From Platycnemis pennipes (lineage: Eukaryota > Arthropoda > Insecta > Odonata > Platycnemididae): a stretch of 64,000 nt of DNA. The stretch lies in the NCBI GenBank assembly GCA_933228895.1, contig OW121852.1, forward strand, positions 132,489,544 through 132,553,543. The letters are read 5' to 3'. Of this stretch, positions 11,398 to 22,599 are shown one piece after another; within the stretch, counting starts at the first letter, position 1, and each line of letters opens with the position of its first letter. The notes beneath the pieces are model-generated. The model made no database searches. It worked only from the letters and a program-made list of their open reading frames with translations, and was not told the DNA's origin. The position numbers were made by a program, and so were the translations under genes.

Positions 11398-11529
11398 GAA
11401 AATCCACTTTGTACGTTCCACAGAAAGGTTTTATTGGTTTCGACCATGGTTTCAACAATGGTACCTTGACAATGACATGCATTGTCGAAACCAATAAAAT
11501 TTTTGTTTGGAACGTACAAAGTGGATTTC
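11398..11529. repeat. Inverted pair of PLE-like termini
   Basis: Two arms of ~46 bases (11398-11444 and 11484-11529) are inverted copies with about six differences, around a ~40-bp spacer. Each carries TTATTGGTTTCGAC or its complement and AATCCACTTTGTACGTTCC. The right arm reads GTCGAAACCAATAAAA after a perfect 7-bp stem (GACAATG/CATTGTC), resembling the CGTCGAAACC...AATAAA...GTACTAAGTGAAT end of the PLE at 33.1-34.3 kb. I infer terminal PLE pieces in head-to-head or tail-to-tail arrangement. Confidence 0.55.
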
Positions 11530-11950
11530 CATTTCCACTTTGTCCTTCGTTAAAATGAGAATGTCCGTCGACACTTATTGGTCCTTTGATTCTTGGCCGA
11601 TCCATGGTGAACTTGGCTAACGCGGTCTTGATAAACCTCATCGGAAGGAAAGCTTCCAGCATTTCCGCTCACCTGAAAATATTTATTTTGAAAAAGGAAC
11701 CGTTGAATGCCGTAATAAATCAATTTATTGGAAATCTTTCATTCTTTATTAGCCAAAAAAAAGCTTAGCAAATAAAAAAGCAACCCTAGGGCTTTGAAAA
11801 TTTTTTCATCTCCGATAAAAGTTGCGTCAACTAATTATCAACTCCGGGTCCACCTTTCAAGAAACAGAAAGGTGGTTTGTGTTCGCGTATGCGAGAGCAG
11901 TGGAAACGGCTGCAATGGCGAGACCAGAAGGAAACCGGTATTCTGGACAC
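11530..11950. other. Unassigned interval
   Basis: No gene recognised. It may contain more PLE-derived sequence next to the inverted arms, but I cannot support that from motifs. Confidence 0.35.
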
Positions 11951-13336
11951 CGAGGTTCCACCGTGACTCCGTGATTCAAAATCCCGTGAAAGAGCTATGT
12001 CATTTAATGAATAAATACGGATCCAGAAAAACACCAATATGGAAAATCATCTATAGGGTGATAACCCATACACAATAATTGTATGAGTATGCTATTTCAT
12101 AGCGCATTGTAGTTACATTCTTTTTTTACAAGCTCTTTTAACTCATTATGACTTCCAAACATGACTGACGTGTTGTTGCCACGTTTAATTTATAATGTAA
12201 GAATACATGGTCAATCCCGGTAATACGTATTCTAAAATTCTAGATGGGTAAAAGTTTTAGAATTTTTCATTGCATATTGAACTGCAAACGGTCAACTTCT
12301 GAGCTTGGGCTGCCCGCGGCGATGATCACCTATCCCTATGCCCCCTCCCCATTCCTCCGGCGATCTGCAGGGTTGCCAAATCGCTATAGGAAATATCTTA
12401 CTTTTTCAATAATTGATAAATTTTATCGCACAATGCCGTTCAAAAAGCCTACTTAGTCGTATCTTCGCCGGCGTTGCGATAAACATGATACTTTCCGGTT
12501 AAAGTTAAAAACTTTTAAATTGCTTATTTAACTGCAAATGGTCAAACTTCTGTGTTTGGGCCTCCTGCAGTGAGGGTTGGGTCCATACGAGCCCCGAACT
12601 CGAGGAAGGGTCTTGGATTAGCTGCTCCGAGAGGTAATGAGGGTCTGACCGTCGGTTCTCCACACGAGAGCGGCTTTAACCAAAATATCTTCTTACTTAG
12701 TTTCAAACGATGCCCTTGAAAATACAACTCTTTGTTTTGAATTTTATTAATATTGATATTTTTGAAAACTCCGTGGTAACAATGACACTGCTACCATTTA
12801 GAAGCATTGGTATTAATTACACCATGTCAATAACCAATGAAATATTTAAATTGCGTAAAAAATATAAGAAGGATCTTGGTAAGGTATACTCCTTAATTAA
12901 GTTAGTAAATAGGCTTGTAAGCACATTCCGTCACAGGTACCGTTGCCAATGATAACAACATACTGTAGCGCCACTTTCATGTAACTAAGGCTTTTCTGCT
13001 TTTTTTCGAGCAAACATTTATTAATATCAATTAAACAAGTGTGGTAAGGCAAGCACTTTTTTACAATGCTAAATTCTATGTAAAATTGCGCATCTTATAT
13101 TAGTTTTTCGTCAAAACGACATTTCTCTTTACATTATTAATCTGCAAATTTTACTGCAAGAGCCGTGCTCTGCCGTATAGCCACGCATAAAATATCTGAT
13201 TTTCAACGTCTGTTTTCTTCAAATATATGATGGAAAGGCCTCATTATTTTATTGCCAATCGATAGAAGGGCCAAAAAATTGAGTGTCCTGAAATTTTCAC
13301 AAAAATTACATCTACTTCATAATTCGTTGGAGCCTC
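11951..13336 (+). mobile_element. MITE family E copy E1, interrupted
   Basis: Left end GAGGTTCCACCGTGAC and right end TTGGAGCCTCC match E2 and E3. The flanking TTAA sites have decayed (CACC on the left, TTGA on the right). The body follows E3 up to ACGTATTCTAAAAT and resumes at CTTCTTACTTAGTTTCAAAC. The ~445 bases between are foreign. Non-coding. Confidence 0.8.
12238..12682. mobile_element. Foreign insert in E1 with an internal direct repeat
   Basis: Absent from E2 and E3. It contains two diverged copies of a ~66-bp unit about 250 bp apart (12245-12310 and 12495-12563; shared core AACTGCAAA.GGTCAA). Between them the DNA is GC-rich. No reading frame or recognised termini; the element type is unknown. 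Confidence 0.6.
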
Positions 13337-14674
13337 CTTGAGCAATGAAGTGAAGAAAGATTGTTCAGCTAAGCAAGTTACGGAATATCATTCCAAACAA
13401 AAGATAGCTAAGCTTCTGTCCGTATTAGATAAGATAGCATTGGACTGAAAGTCCGGCGTGTACGTTTTGAGGTCCACTGGTGTTCCATTCTCTCCTCTCT
13501 ACTAAATATCTTCTTGACTCGCGATGGAAGAGCAAAATGGCCGTCCTAGGGCTGTAGATGAAAAGGCAACCCCGAAGAGATTGAGAATATGAGAAAGTTC
13601 AACTGTCACATTTTTAGTTGATGGTAAATCTATTTGCGATTAAAAATTTAACGCATTTGTAGGAGTTTTAAAATTACGTCTTAAATGATTAAAAATATTT
13701 CGGTTAAAAAAATTCAACTTTAAGGAGGTTCCACCGTGACTACGCGATTCAAGATCCCGTAAAAGAGCTATGTTATTTAATGAATAAATACCGATCCAGA
13801 AAAACACTTTTATGGAATATCATCTATAAGGTGCTAACGCATGCATAATAATTGTACGAGTATGCTATTTAATAGCGCGTTGTAGTTACAATCTATTTTT
13901 TACAAGCTATTTTAACTCATTTTGACTTCGGAATATGACTGACGTGTTGTTGCCACGTTTAATTTACAAAATGAGAATAAATGCTCAATCCCGCTATTAC
14001 GTATTTTAAAATAGGTTAAATATTTTCTTGCTTAGTTTTAAACTATTCCCTTGCAAATACAACTCTTTGTTTTGAATTTATTAATATTCGTATTTTTGAA
14101 AATTGTTTGGCAACAATGACGCTGCTACCATTTGGAGGCATTGGTATTAATTACACCATATCAATAATCAATGAAATATTTAAATTACATAAAAATATAA
14201 GAAGTATCTTGGTAAGGTATATTCCTAAATTAAGTTAATAAATAGGCTTGTAAGCACGTTCCGTCACAAGTACCGTTGCCAATCATAACAACACAATGTA
14301 GCGCCACTTTCACGTAATTAAGGGTTTTTTGCTTTTTTTCGAGCAAACATTTCAATTAAACAAGTGTGGTAAGGCGAGCACTTTTTTATAATGCTAAATT
14401 CTACGTAAAATCACGCATCTTATATTAGTTTTTCGTCAAAACAACATTTCTCCTTACATTATTAATTTGCAAATTTTACTGCAAGAGACATCTACATCTA
14501 TCTACATCTACATAATACCCTGCAAGCCACCACAAGGGTGTGTGGCAGGGGGTGATTTCTCACCAAACATGCACTACATATCATGCATAAAAAAGGAATA
14601 GTATTAATATAGTAGTCAGAACTACACTATTTAAAAAAGATAGAAATTGCAAAGCAAACATGCAAAAACATTCT

Positions 14675-14715
14675 GTTAGTAGGGTTATATAGAGACCCTA
14701 TATAACCCTACTAAC
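14675..14715. repeat. Perfect 18-bp hairpin at the LINE A8 5' junction
   Basis: GTTAGTAGGGTTATATAG (14675-14692) and its exact reverse complement (14698-14715), with AGACC as loop. The first bases continue the LINE sequence (GTTAG), so the arm seems to have been copied back on itself. Confidence 0.9.
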
Positions 14716-14721
14716 CAGACC

Positions 14722-14813
14722 ATATTACTCCTGCTTTCGATTGGTTAATCAGTGTTTAAAATTGTAACAAGTTTGAGTTTGAAATAATGTGAGGGTTTTT
14801 TATTTCTACCGAG
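14722..14813. repeat. 92-bp direct repeat, copy 1
   Basis: Identical by eye to 15058-15149. It starts ATATTACTCCTGCTTTCG and ends TTATTTCTACCGAG. This copy is part of the LINE A8 insertion and looks copied from the downstream flank. Confidence 0.93.
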
Positions 14814-15057
14814 GGAGACATGCTCTGCCGTATAGCCACGTATAAAATATCTGATTTTCAACATCTTTTTTCTTCGAAAATATGGTGGAAAGGCCAAATT
14901 ATTTTATTGCCAATCGATAGAAGGGCCAAAATATTGTGTCTCCTGAAGTTTTCACAAAAATGACATGTACTTCATAATTCGGTGGAGCCTCCTTAATGTG
15001 CCAGAAAAGAATTCCAGGCCGTCTTTTCTGCACCTGAGTAAAATAACCTCTGCCTGG

Positions 15058-15149
15058 ATATTACTCCTGCTTTCGATTGGTTAATCAGTGTTTAAAATTG
15101 TAACAAGTTTGAGTTTGAAATAATGTGAGGGTTTTTTATTTCTACCGAG
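15058..15149. repeat. 92-bp direct repeat, probable source copy
   Basis: Same 92 bases as 14722-14813, outside the E2 element and about 245 bp from the LINE insertion edge. Confidence 0.93.
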
Positions 15150-16085
15150 ATGATATATTGATTTTTCTAACAGTCTACGCCTAAAATACCTTCAAAGGCC
15201 ATGAAAATCAATATCGATCCGTCTAAAAATATCAGATATGCTAATGAGTGCGTTGCAACTCAGTCGCTTAGGACTAGTCGCCGAGGGAACATTCGTTAAA
15301 TTTAAAATAACTTCCATGAAAATGCCAGGATTGCAAACTAGCAGCTTAAAACCTCAACGGAGTTACTAGCTGATGTACACAATGACAGAGTATTTACGGA
15401 GAAAATCATTTAATCAGGAAAGAAATCCTCGGGAAATAAGGAGACCTCTGTATCTCAAGCGGGCGAGCTCTCGGCCAAAATAAGGTGGTTCTGAGTTCAT
15501 GTCCCGTTCAAGGCGAATTATTTTTTTCTAATTGAAAATTCTGCCATCCGTGAAAATGTTACATACATGGCCTGACGAAAAAAGTGACGTGAGAGCTGCC
15601 ATTACTAATGAACTTAATAATAAATAATATATATAATTAAGTTCATTAGTATTATATACTTATAAATAATACCTTTCGTATTGCGTGTGTTCTGTTTTCG
15701 ATCTCGAACCTTATCCTTACAGTGTGATAACTTACAACTCGTCTGGTTTACGCCTTCATGAGTGGATAAGGAGTTGAATTCAGTCGTGTTTTTAACTCCA
15801 TCGAAAAATGTTGGATGTGAAAAGTGCATAAATATCATATCCTTATGAAAATCCCGAGAAGACTTCACCACAAATTCTTGAATTTTTCCGTAGTAGTACT
15901 TATCTGTCTAATTTTATCTTCGTGATCCTCATCTGCAAAATATTACTCTGATGAGGAAAATGGTCGGGTTTTAAACTCCGTCTGATCATGTAAAATAATG
16001 AAGTTGGTTCGTTGTCAACAGTTTAAAATTTAAAGCTCTTCTAAGCAGTCCAATTTAGAACCTTTATCGCATACTTCTAGAGTTT
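15150..16085. other. Unassigned interval with an AT-rich hairpin
   Basis: No gene recognised. A 16-bp perfect inverted repeat, TACTAATGAACTTAAT and its complement (15603-15618 and 15636-15651), has a 17-base AT loop and could be a MITE end or fold-back. Confidence 0.5.
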
Positions 16086-16684
16086 TGGGATCCCTACGAA
16101 ATCGGTCTAAATAACGAACTTGACGTGTACAGCGAAGATCGGCAAGACTTGTAATGGGACGGTACGATAACTATGTTAGCGTAAACAGTCTATTTAAATG
16201 AATTAAATTGGGAATCATTGTCAGATCGCAGGTTGAAATTTAGACTTAATCTCCTAAATAAATTCCAAGACCATATTTTCAGTGATGATGTTAAAAAATT
16301 TTGCGGACCCCAACTTACTATGGTAGACTGGACCATAATCACAAAATTAGAGAAATTGATTGCCGAACTGACAGATTCAAAATGTCCTTTTTTCCTCGTA
16401 TAATTAGGGATATGAATAACGGTAAATATATCCAGTACGAGTGTAGCAATGGATAACATTGGTGGCTGCATGTTGGTATAAGGACTTGAAGCTAACCCAA
16501 CTAACAGCATGTTTTTGCATGCATGCTTTGCTATTTTTATCTTTTTTAAATAGCGTAGTTTTGAACAGTAACTATATAAATGCTAATCCTATTTTATGCA
16601 TGATATGTAGTGCATGTTTAGTGAGAATTCACCCCCTGCCACACACTTTGATGGTGACTTGCAGGGTATTATGTAGATGTAGAG
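16086..16684 (+). mobile_element. LINE family A copy A3
   Basis: Starts abruptly at GGGATCCCTACGAAATCGG (encoding DPYEIG), runs through RRLKFRLNLLNKFQDH and the 3' UTR and ends in the hairpin CCTGCCACACACTTT ... TTGCAGGG with TGTAGATGTAGAG. Frameshifts break the reading frame; only the last ~100 codons of ORF2 are represented. Confidence 0.87.
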
Positions 16685-18123
16685 TCACATCAGGTTGATG
16701 ATTATTTTAAATGATCTGACGGACTTTAAAAGTTCACTTACCCCACTAAGTCTTAGTTCAATACCCAACCGTCTCTATGCCGCCTAACCGAAACCCAATT
16801 CTCCCCCTCCCTCCTCCGTGAACTGAAATGAGTCCTCCCACTTCCCTATTCCCTCTTACTCCATACCTAACATTAGTATAACTAAGTTTGTAGTGGTGTC
16901 CGTCAGTCAGTCCGTCAGTCCTGTCGGTTTTATTGTGTTTTCTCTCGGTGGCTGAGTGCTCTGGAGGTGGAGAAAAGTGCGTTCAATGCAAAACGTGTCC
17001 GCGCACAACATATCAGTAGTTCTAGATTTCCTTCGTACCTCCTTCCAGCCAAAGAAATAGAAAAAGGATATTTATTTATGTGCGGGTTGCAAACCTCCCA
17101 GGATGTTTTGACGCTCGACCTCGGCGCATCAATTTGAGGTAAACTCCGAAGATACTTATCTGATCGATGCGGGAGTGGTGTCGTCTTAAAGAAGAAATAT
17201 GGGCACATGGAACAGATGCATTTGAATAGTAGTCAATGAATCGGGTAATATGAAAATTTAAGTGTTAAAAAGAGTGTTTTCACTATCTTTTAACATGGTA
17301 AAAGAGTTGCTATGCAAATTCGTACACGTTGCTATGTATGTTTGTTTACGTGTTTTGCTAAATGTGCATTAACTATTTGACGACGTGAAAGAAGTTACAG
17401 AAAGCGGAATTAGTTTCATCTATTAAGGCATTCAGGCATTATCTATTGATTCATAAGTATGTCGAATACTTATTTTGTTAATATGATTATTTGTTATTAT
17501 ATTATACTGAGTGGTTTGAACAATTACTCCTTTCCCTCCCAGGATCATGTTGCGAACCTCCCAGGATGTTTTTAATAATCGGCCTTATCTCTTGAGGTAG
17601 GTTAACCAGTAGGCAGGTCTCGACCGCAAAGCAGGCCCCAGGTCTTTTAGTCTCCCCCCATTTAAGGCTGTTTTCACGGTGTTCTTTTCTCTGCGAGAAT
17701 CTTTATTAAAACGCAAAAACGTGGAAACCGTTGTTGGTTTCTATTAAAAACTCTGTGCCGAAAAGTACAGCTTGCTTCTTTAATAACAAGGAATGAACGT
17801 CCTCAAAGTTACGTTACGAAGGAGTTGACAACAAGACGCGCTCCGCTCTTATGACCTTCTTGCATCCGGCTTTCAAATGCAAATTTTGGCGAGCACTTCC
17901 AGCCAACTTAATCTATGCCTTTGACTGCGCGAACGCGTTCCCCATCGGATGACTGATGGTCTCGGAAATATCTAAATCTTTCCCCCCAATCACTTTGGTG
18001 TGGCGAAAATTATTCCTCCGCTCCTCATACTTGATCCATCAGTCTCCTGATGCCGAAATTTTCGAAGAAAGTAATTTCAATATCGTCAGAAAAAGGGTCT
18101 CAATGAACATACGTCACTCGTCA
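16685..18123. other. Unassigned interval with a short duplicated segment
   Basis: No gene recognised. The 22-base string AACCTCCCAGGATGTTTT plus flanks occurs at about 17091 and again at about 17551, each followed by a TTGAGGTA-containing stretch, so a diverged repeat family is likely here. GTCAGTCAGTCCGTCAGTCC near 16900 is a small tandem repeat. Confidence 0.4.
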
Positions 18124-18661
18124 GCATCAAGGGTCAACAATCCTAGGATTGGTTTGACGCAGCCCTCCACTCGATTCTTCTATCGGCCAACCTCTTCATA
18201 TCGACGTAGTTCCTCTATTTTACATCCTTCACAACTTGCTCCATGCATACGAGGCCTGCCTATTCCATTCTTCCCGCTCACTTTTCCCTCGACGATTGTC
18301 TTCATCAGGCTCAAGATGTGGTCCATTAACTTGTCCCGTCTTCTTTTTAATGTTTTCAGTTGACATCTCTTCTCTCCCACTCTTCTTAAGACTTCTTCGT
18401 TTGTCACTCGATCGATCCATTTTATATTCGCCATTCTTCGGTAGCACCACATTTCAAATGCTTCCAGCCTGGACTTCTCTGCTGCTGTTATTGTCCATGC
18501 TTCGCTGCCATGTAGTAGAATGCTCCAGATGTATGTTCTAATGAAATGTTTCCTCACTTCTACGCTTGTATTTGCAGCTGTAAGCAGAATCTTCTTCTGG
18601 TAAAATGCCCTTTTTGCTTGGGCAATTCTACTGCCAATTTCTTTTTTACTTCGTCCATTTA
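18124..18661 (-). mobile_element. RTE-like LINE C, inverted fragment C3a
   Basis: Minus-strand C-terminus of family C: VRKHFIRTYIWSILLHGSEA, CYRRMANIKWIDRVTNEEVL and GKNGIGRPRM. It begins at the family 3' end (AGGGTCAACAATCCTAGG). The deletion of LRHDG to LSLMK and a frameshift near the C-terminus show decay. Upstream it is joined through ~31 bp of other sequence to a second C fragment in the same orientation, so one fused frame (18180-18848) reads across both. Confidence 0.87.
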
Positions 18662-18692
18662 CTATCAAAAGCTTTAAAATGTTCCTTGGTCC

Positions 18693-18928
18693 GCTTGCGT
18701 TCACTTTTCCCTCGACGATTGTCTTCATCAGGCCATCGTGTCTTAAGATGTGGCCGATTAAGTTGTCCCGTCTTCTTTCTATAGTTTTCAGCCGACTTCG
18801 CTTTTCGCGTAGGAGAATACTCAAAGACGACTTCAGAAGTCTTCTCAAGACTTCTTCGTTTGCTTGTCAATAGATCCATTTAATCTTTATTTTATTCGGT
18901 AACAAAACACTTCAAATGCTTCCACCCT
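18693..18928 (-). mobile_element. RTE-like LINE C, inverted fragment C3b
   Basis: A second copy of the segment encoding RRRDNLIGHILRHDGLMKTI and upstream residues, in the same orientation as C3a. It repeats a domain already in C3a, so the two are separate copies or a rearranged tandem. It ends at the CTTCCACCCTTT block, joined directly to LINE B2. Confidence 0.8.
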
Positions 18929-18929
18929 T

Positions 18930-19855
18930 TAAAGAAGAAGTCAGGAAATCGCTTAGCAAGGATTTAGATGCAATTCAAGAGTGGTGCGACAAATGGCAGT
19001 TAGATCTTAACCTTAAAAAAAGTGTAGCATTCAATTTTTGGAAGAGGAATAATTCGATAGAGCGATCCTATAAAATTAGTAAAACGAAGATCGAAAATGT
19101 TGAAACCATAAGGTATTTAGGTGTAAAAATCACTAAATATTTATCGTGGGGAAGACATATAAGGGAAATATGCGGCCGAGCGAAGAGAAAGCTAGGATTT
19201 ATAAAAAGAGTACTTGGGAAATGTGACGAGAAGACAAAAGAGCGATGTTATTTTTTACTAGTTAGGCCCCACCTTGAATATGCAGCCAGTGTATGGGATC
19301 CGAATGAATTAGATTTGATCATAGATCTAGACAGTGTGCAGCGTAGAGCAGCTAGGTTCCTTAAAATGTGTTACGATAGGTTGAGTAGCGTTTCAGAGTT
19401 AATATAAGAATTAGGGTGGGAATCATTATCAGAGCGCAGGTTAAAATATAGATTAAATCTAATAGAGAAGTTTCAATCGGATAGCTTTACTGAAGATGTT
19501 AGGCACATATTATAAACACCAGCGTATTATGCTAGATTCGACCAGATAAATAAGATTAGAGAGGTAGATTGTCGTACCGATAGATTCAAAATGGCATTTT
19601 TCCCCCGTACTATAAGAGAACAGTTATAGGCAGCATAGCAAAGGGATATGTAGGGGAAATATTATCGAGTAGTCTGTAGTGCATTATGCATGTATTAACC
19701 CCTTAAATACTATAGATACTAACAATCAAGTTGAATGAGACAATATAGTTGCTAGTTTGCATGTCGGTAGTGCATGCTCGGTGATCTCCACCCCCTGCCA
19801 CACACCCTCTCGGTGGATTGCAGGGTATCGTGTAGATGTAAATGTAGTTGAACCC
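18930..19855 (+). mobile_element. LINE family B copy B2 (longest B ORF2 C-terminus)
   Basis: An open frame of ~160 codons (18916-19407) covers the region just after the RT catalytic motif: LSKDLDAIQEWCDKWQLDLN, FNFWKRNNSIERSYKIS, IRYLGVKITKYLSWGRHI, KRKLGFIKRVLGKCDEKTKE, LVRPHLEYAASVWDPNELD and SVQRRAARFLKMCYDRLSSV. This is the canonical order in CR1/Jockey reverse transcriptases. A stop follows SELI, and the frame resumes as LGWESLSERRLKYRLNL and REVDCRTDRFKM. The 3' UTR ends in the hairpin and TGTAGATGTAAATGTAG. The catalytic D residues and endonuclease are missing. Confidence 0.9.
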
Positions 19856-19856
19856 T

Positions 19857-19946
19857 TTTATTCTCCGCTGTTGTCATCGTACATGCCTCACTGCCTAAGG
19901 GGAACATGCTCCAGATGTACGTTCTGATGAATTGTTTCCTTATGTA
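19857..19946 (-). mobile_element. RTE-like LINE C, 90-bp fragment C7
   Basis: On the minus strand it encodes RKQFIRTYIWSMFPLGSEAC and TMTTAENKRV, the core C-terminal block of family C. It sits directly after the tail of LINE B2 and is truncated on both sides. Confidence 0.8.
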
Positions 19947-21130
19947 TGACATTTATGACTCATTATTCAAAATGTGAAATCGCAAAGTGCAGCCAGGGGG
20001 ACTCTTGGTTTTCGTAGTTTCCTGGAGTTAGACTTCGCTCTCACCATTTGCTTTCGGCATCGCTTGATGCTAAGACATGGGGATACTTTAATTTCTCTCC
20101 GTCGCCTTGGCTTCCATCACCACCTTTCGCTCATTCCCAGGTCTTTTTATCGAACTTCCCTCATTGGAGATTCATTCCTCCCGGCGAATGTCGTCTCTTC
20201 CAAAGCGCTTCTTGATCCTCGCTTGTCTCGCGCTGCTTCATTTCATTCGATTTGCAAATCCCCTCTCCTCTCTAATTTTTCGCTCCCATTCTCTTTTCGA
20301 TCCCTCCGTGGAGTAGAGCTAAGTCCGTTGCGCTCAGCGATCTCCGCTTCACTCAGCGGGAACAATAGCTCGAGCGCTCCGCTCGAAAGCGGAGCGCTCG
20401 GTAATGATTTTTTTATCGCGACATATCGGGGAGGGAGGGAGGGGATGCCATTAAAGCGGCGCCAGTGGACTCCCGTTGGGTCGAATAAATCGTTCAAATT
20501 GAAGCGCAAATAAATTCGGAATGGTTTAATTTATTCCCATTCAGGAGGACCTGGTCAGAATTTCGCTATTTCCATCTACCATTTCCCTCTGACATGGGAT
20601 TGAAGTATTCAATCAGTGCTATTCACCCTTCGCAACGTTTGAACTTGCACTATCTCCCTGGTATAACATTAATTTATTTTTATTTATTTATTTTGTATTA
20701 ACTAGGGGTGAATTTATCTGGTTGGAATTGGATATTTCGAAAATCTCTTTTCAAATCCTGCGAAAAAAACTTATTTTAATTCCATATTGAATATCTTGCT
20801 CATTAGCCTCTCGAATTAAAATTGTTCTGCCTGATTGATGCGGGCACTCGCTATTTTGAATTTAATTAGTTCCAAATGTAGTCTTAATTTGAGTATCAAA
20901 GCGAAGCATTGAGACGATAAATACATTTCGTATTGGATACTGGAATTGAACGACTGATCCTCATCATTGGCGGAAATACGTATGTCACAGGAAGCCGAAA
21001 TAACATGCGGTGTGAGTGGCTTAATCCAGAGACGGAAATATTTTTTGTCCTAGTCCATCGAATATTTGCACAACAGGGCAGCAACAGGGGAAAGTGGTTA
21101 AGGGAAGAAAAGCGAATCCAAAGGGAGCCG
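19947..21130. other. Unassigned interval; long low-support ORF and a strong hairpin
   Basis: A 179-codon frame (19974-20513) is rich in Ser, Leu, Arg and His with no domain or signal I recognise, and the opposite strand is also open, so I do not call a gene. A perfect 13-bp stem CGAGCGCTCCGCT/AGCGGAGCGCTCG with loop CGAA lies at 20371-20400. Confidence 0.4.
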
Positions 21131-21742
21131 TCGCACAGTGGTCGGAAACCGGAAATTTTTGGACAAAATTCAAAAATAGCTTTTTTTGAGATATGGACTT
21201 GAAACTTCGCACATATACTCACAAAAGATTGCTGATTAAGGAATAGTACGTCATTTGCCATGATTCTAAACCGTTGGATAGATACAGGGGCTCAAAGATG
21301 ACCAAATTTCCAAAAAACTCCCGACTTTCTTTTTCTCCGAATATCTTCAAAGTTATGTTGATGGTGTCGTTGTGGGGGGAATTTGATCGAATAAAAAATG
21401 GTATAATCTATTAACACTATGCTTTGTCTCTACTATGCTTTAGTTTCGAAGATTTTTTATAATATTTGTGTGCTATTACGTTACAAAATGGCGAAAGCTG
21501 TTTTTGGACAAAATTTCACATAAAGTAGAGAATATCTAGCATTTTAGGGAGAGACTTGTCAAGTGACTTATATCAGAGCGTTTGTTGAAGACTTTTAAAT
21601 ACGAAACTGAAGAGAAATAAAAAATAAGTTTGCGACGCCGAAAAATACATATGATTTTCCGACCGCGCGTCCGGGGTCCGACTCCGGGCGCCGGGGCTGG
21701 AAATGCCGAGACTCGCTAACATTGCTCACGTGGAATGAACCC
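21131..21742 (+). repeat. Repeat G copy 1
   Basis: About 610 bp, also present at 43429-44056 in the same orientation. Shared landmarks are CGCACAGTGGTCGGAAA at the left, GGGGCTCAAA, TTTTTCTCCGAATATCTTC, GAATTTGATCGAATAAAAAA, and near the right AAAATACATATGATTT and TTGCTCACGTG. No terminal inverted repeat or coding frame is evident; class unknown. Confidence 0.8.
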
Positions 21743-22440
21743 TAAAGCTTCGGATTCGCCACTTTTTTGCTGTACACATTGTCACTAACCTCCACAGACT
21801 CTCTATGGTCGAAAATGGTGAGAATATTGTATCGAGCGAGCGGATAATTGTACGTGTAGTAGCGTTCAAGTTATTTTTGTTGCGAAAGTTCGGGAAACAT
21901 ACTTCGTATCTACGTCTTTTTACCAAAAAAGTGGGTAGTCTTCGTGTGGACCATGCATCCTTCTAGAAAGACACCGCCTGGGATTGTTTTTTATTCCTTT
22001 TGCCCCCCTACCCGCACGCACGTGCTAAAAGATGCACCGAAGAGATCACGGTCCAAGCCCCTGTCCCAAATGGGTCCTGCGAAAAGGGACATTTATGACA
22101 TTGCGGAACCTTTGACGGTCTTTAGCGGGTACATCAAGTGAAACATGTGCTTTCGCTTCAAGAAATACATTTATGTAAATCAGTCTTCTCATGGCAGTGG
22201 TGAAAGAAGGTCGTGCAGCATTAATTTGAAGGATCTAAATCTTGTGATTAAGCTTGTGATTACGTCGAGTATCTTACACTTTGGTAGCTTTTCCTGTTCT
22301 TCGATCAGAAGTGATTTATATTAATTCATCTGGTTACTCATAAGAGTAAGTTGGTATTGGTATATTGTATCATAAGGTATGTTGTATATTGTTTTTGTTT
22401 CCGTAGAATTTTGTAGCCATGTGACCGCTCCTATAATTTT
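21743..22440. other. Unassigned interval
   Basis: No gene recognised. A 65-codon frame at 21944-22141 has no motif. Confidence 0.35.
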
Positions 22441-22599
22441 TTTTCATTGAAATGTCGTTAAAAAAACTTGAAGTATTTTCATCAGAATACCCTTCTCAGG
22501 GCATCTTTTACCGCGTGCACTCCCGTATCAATTTAATTAATAGTGATGAATACGTGAATTTTTTCATCATTTTCTTGATAATTTTTGCCTTTTATACAG

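Larger units (their letters stand above)
14487..14815 (-). mobile_element. LINE A 3' tail (A8) with templated 5' junction, in E2
   Basis: On the minus strand the last ~195 bases of family A, including hairpin and repeated TAGATG tail, are inserted in E2. The host reads GCAAGAG|CCATGCTCTGCC in intact copies. Here GAGACAT is found at both sides of the insert, a likely 7-bp TSD. Beyond the LINE's 5' truncation point come a perfect palindrome (14675-14715) and a 92-bp copy of sequence from 15058-15149. Confidence 0.88.
13724..14992 (+). mobile_element. MITE family E copy E2 with a LINE inserted
   Basis: Flanked by TTAA (13720-13723 and 14993-14996). Ends GGAGGTTCCACC and GGTGGAGCCTCC form a 12-bp inverted repeat with one mismatch. 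The body is interrupted at about 14487-14815 by an inverted LINE A tail with filler DNA. Without it the length is ~940 bp, as in E3. Confidence 0.9.

Noticed and set aside
20371..20400. Rho-independent-terminator-like hairpin
   Set aside because: The 13-bp stem is perfect, but the organism is a eukaryote and no T tract or gene is adjacent; reported only as a hairpin.
19974..20513. A 179-codon open frame
   Set aside because: No recognised domain, signal or splice context; the opposite strand is open over the same bases and composition is dominated by Ser/Leu/Arg/His as expected of non-coding sequence.
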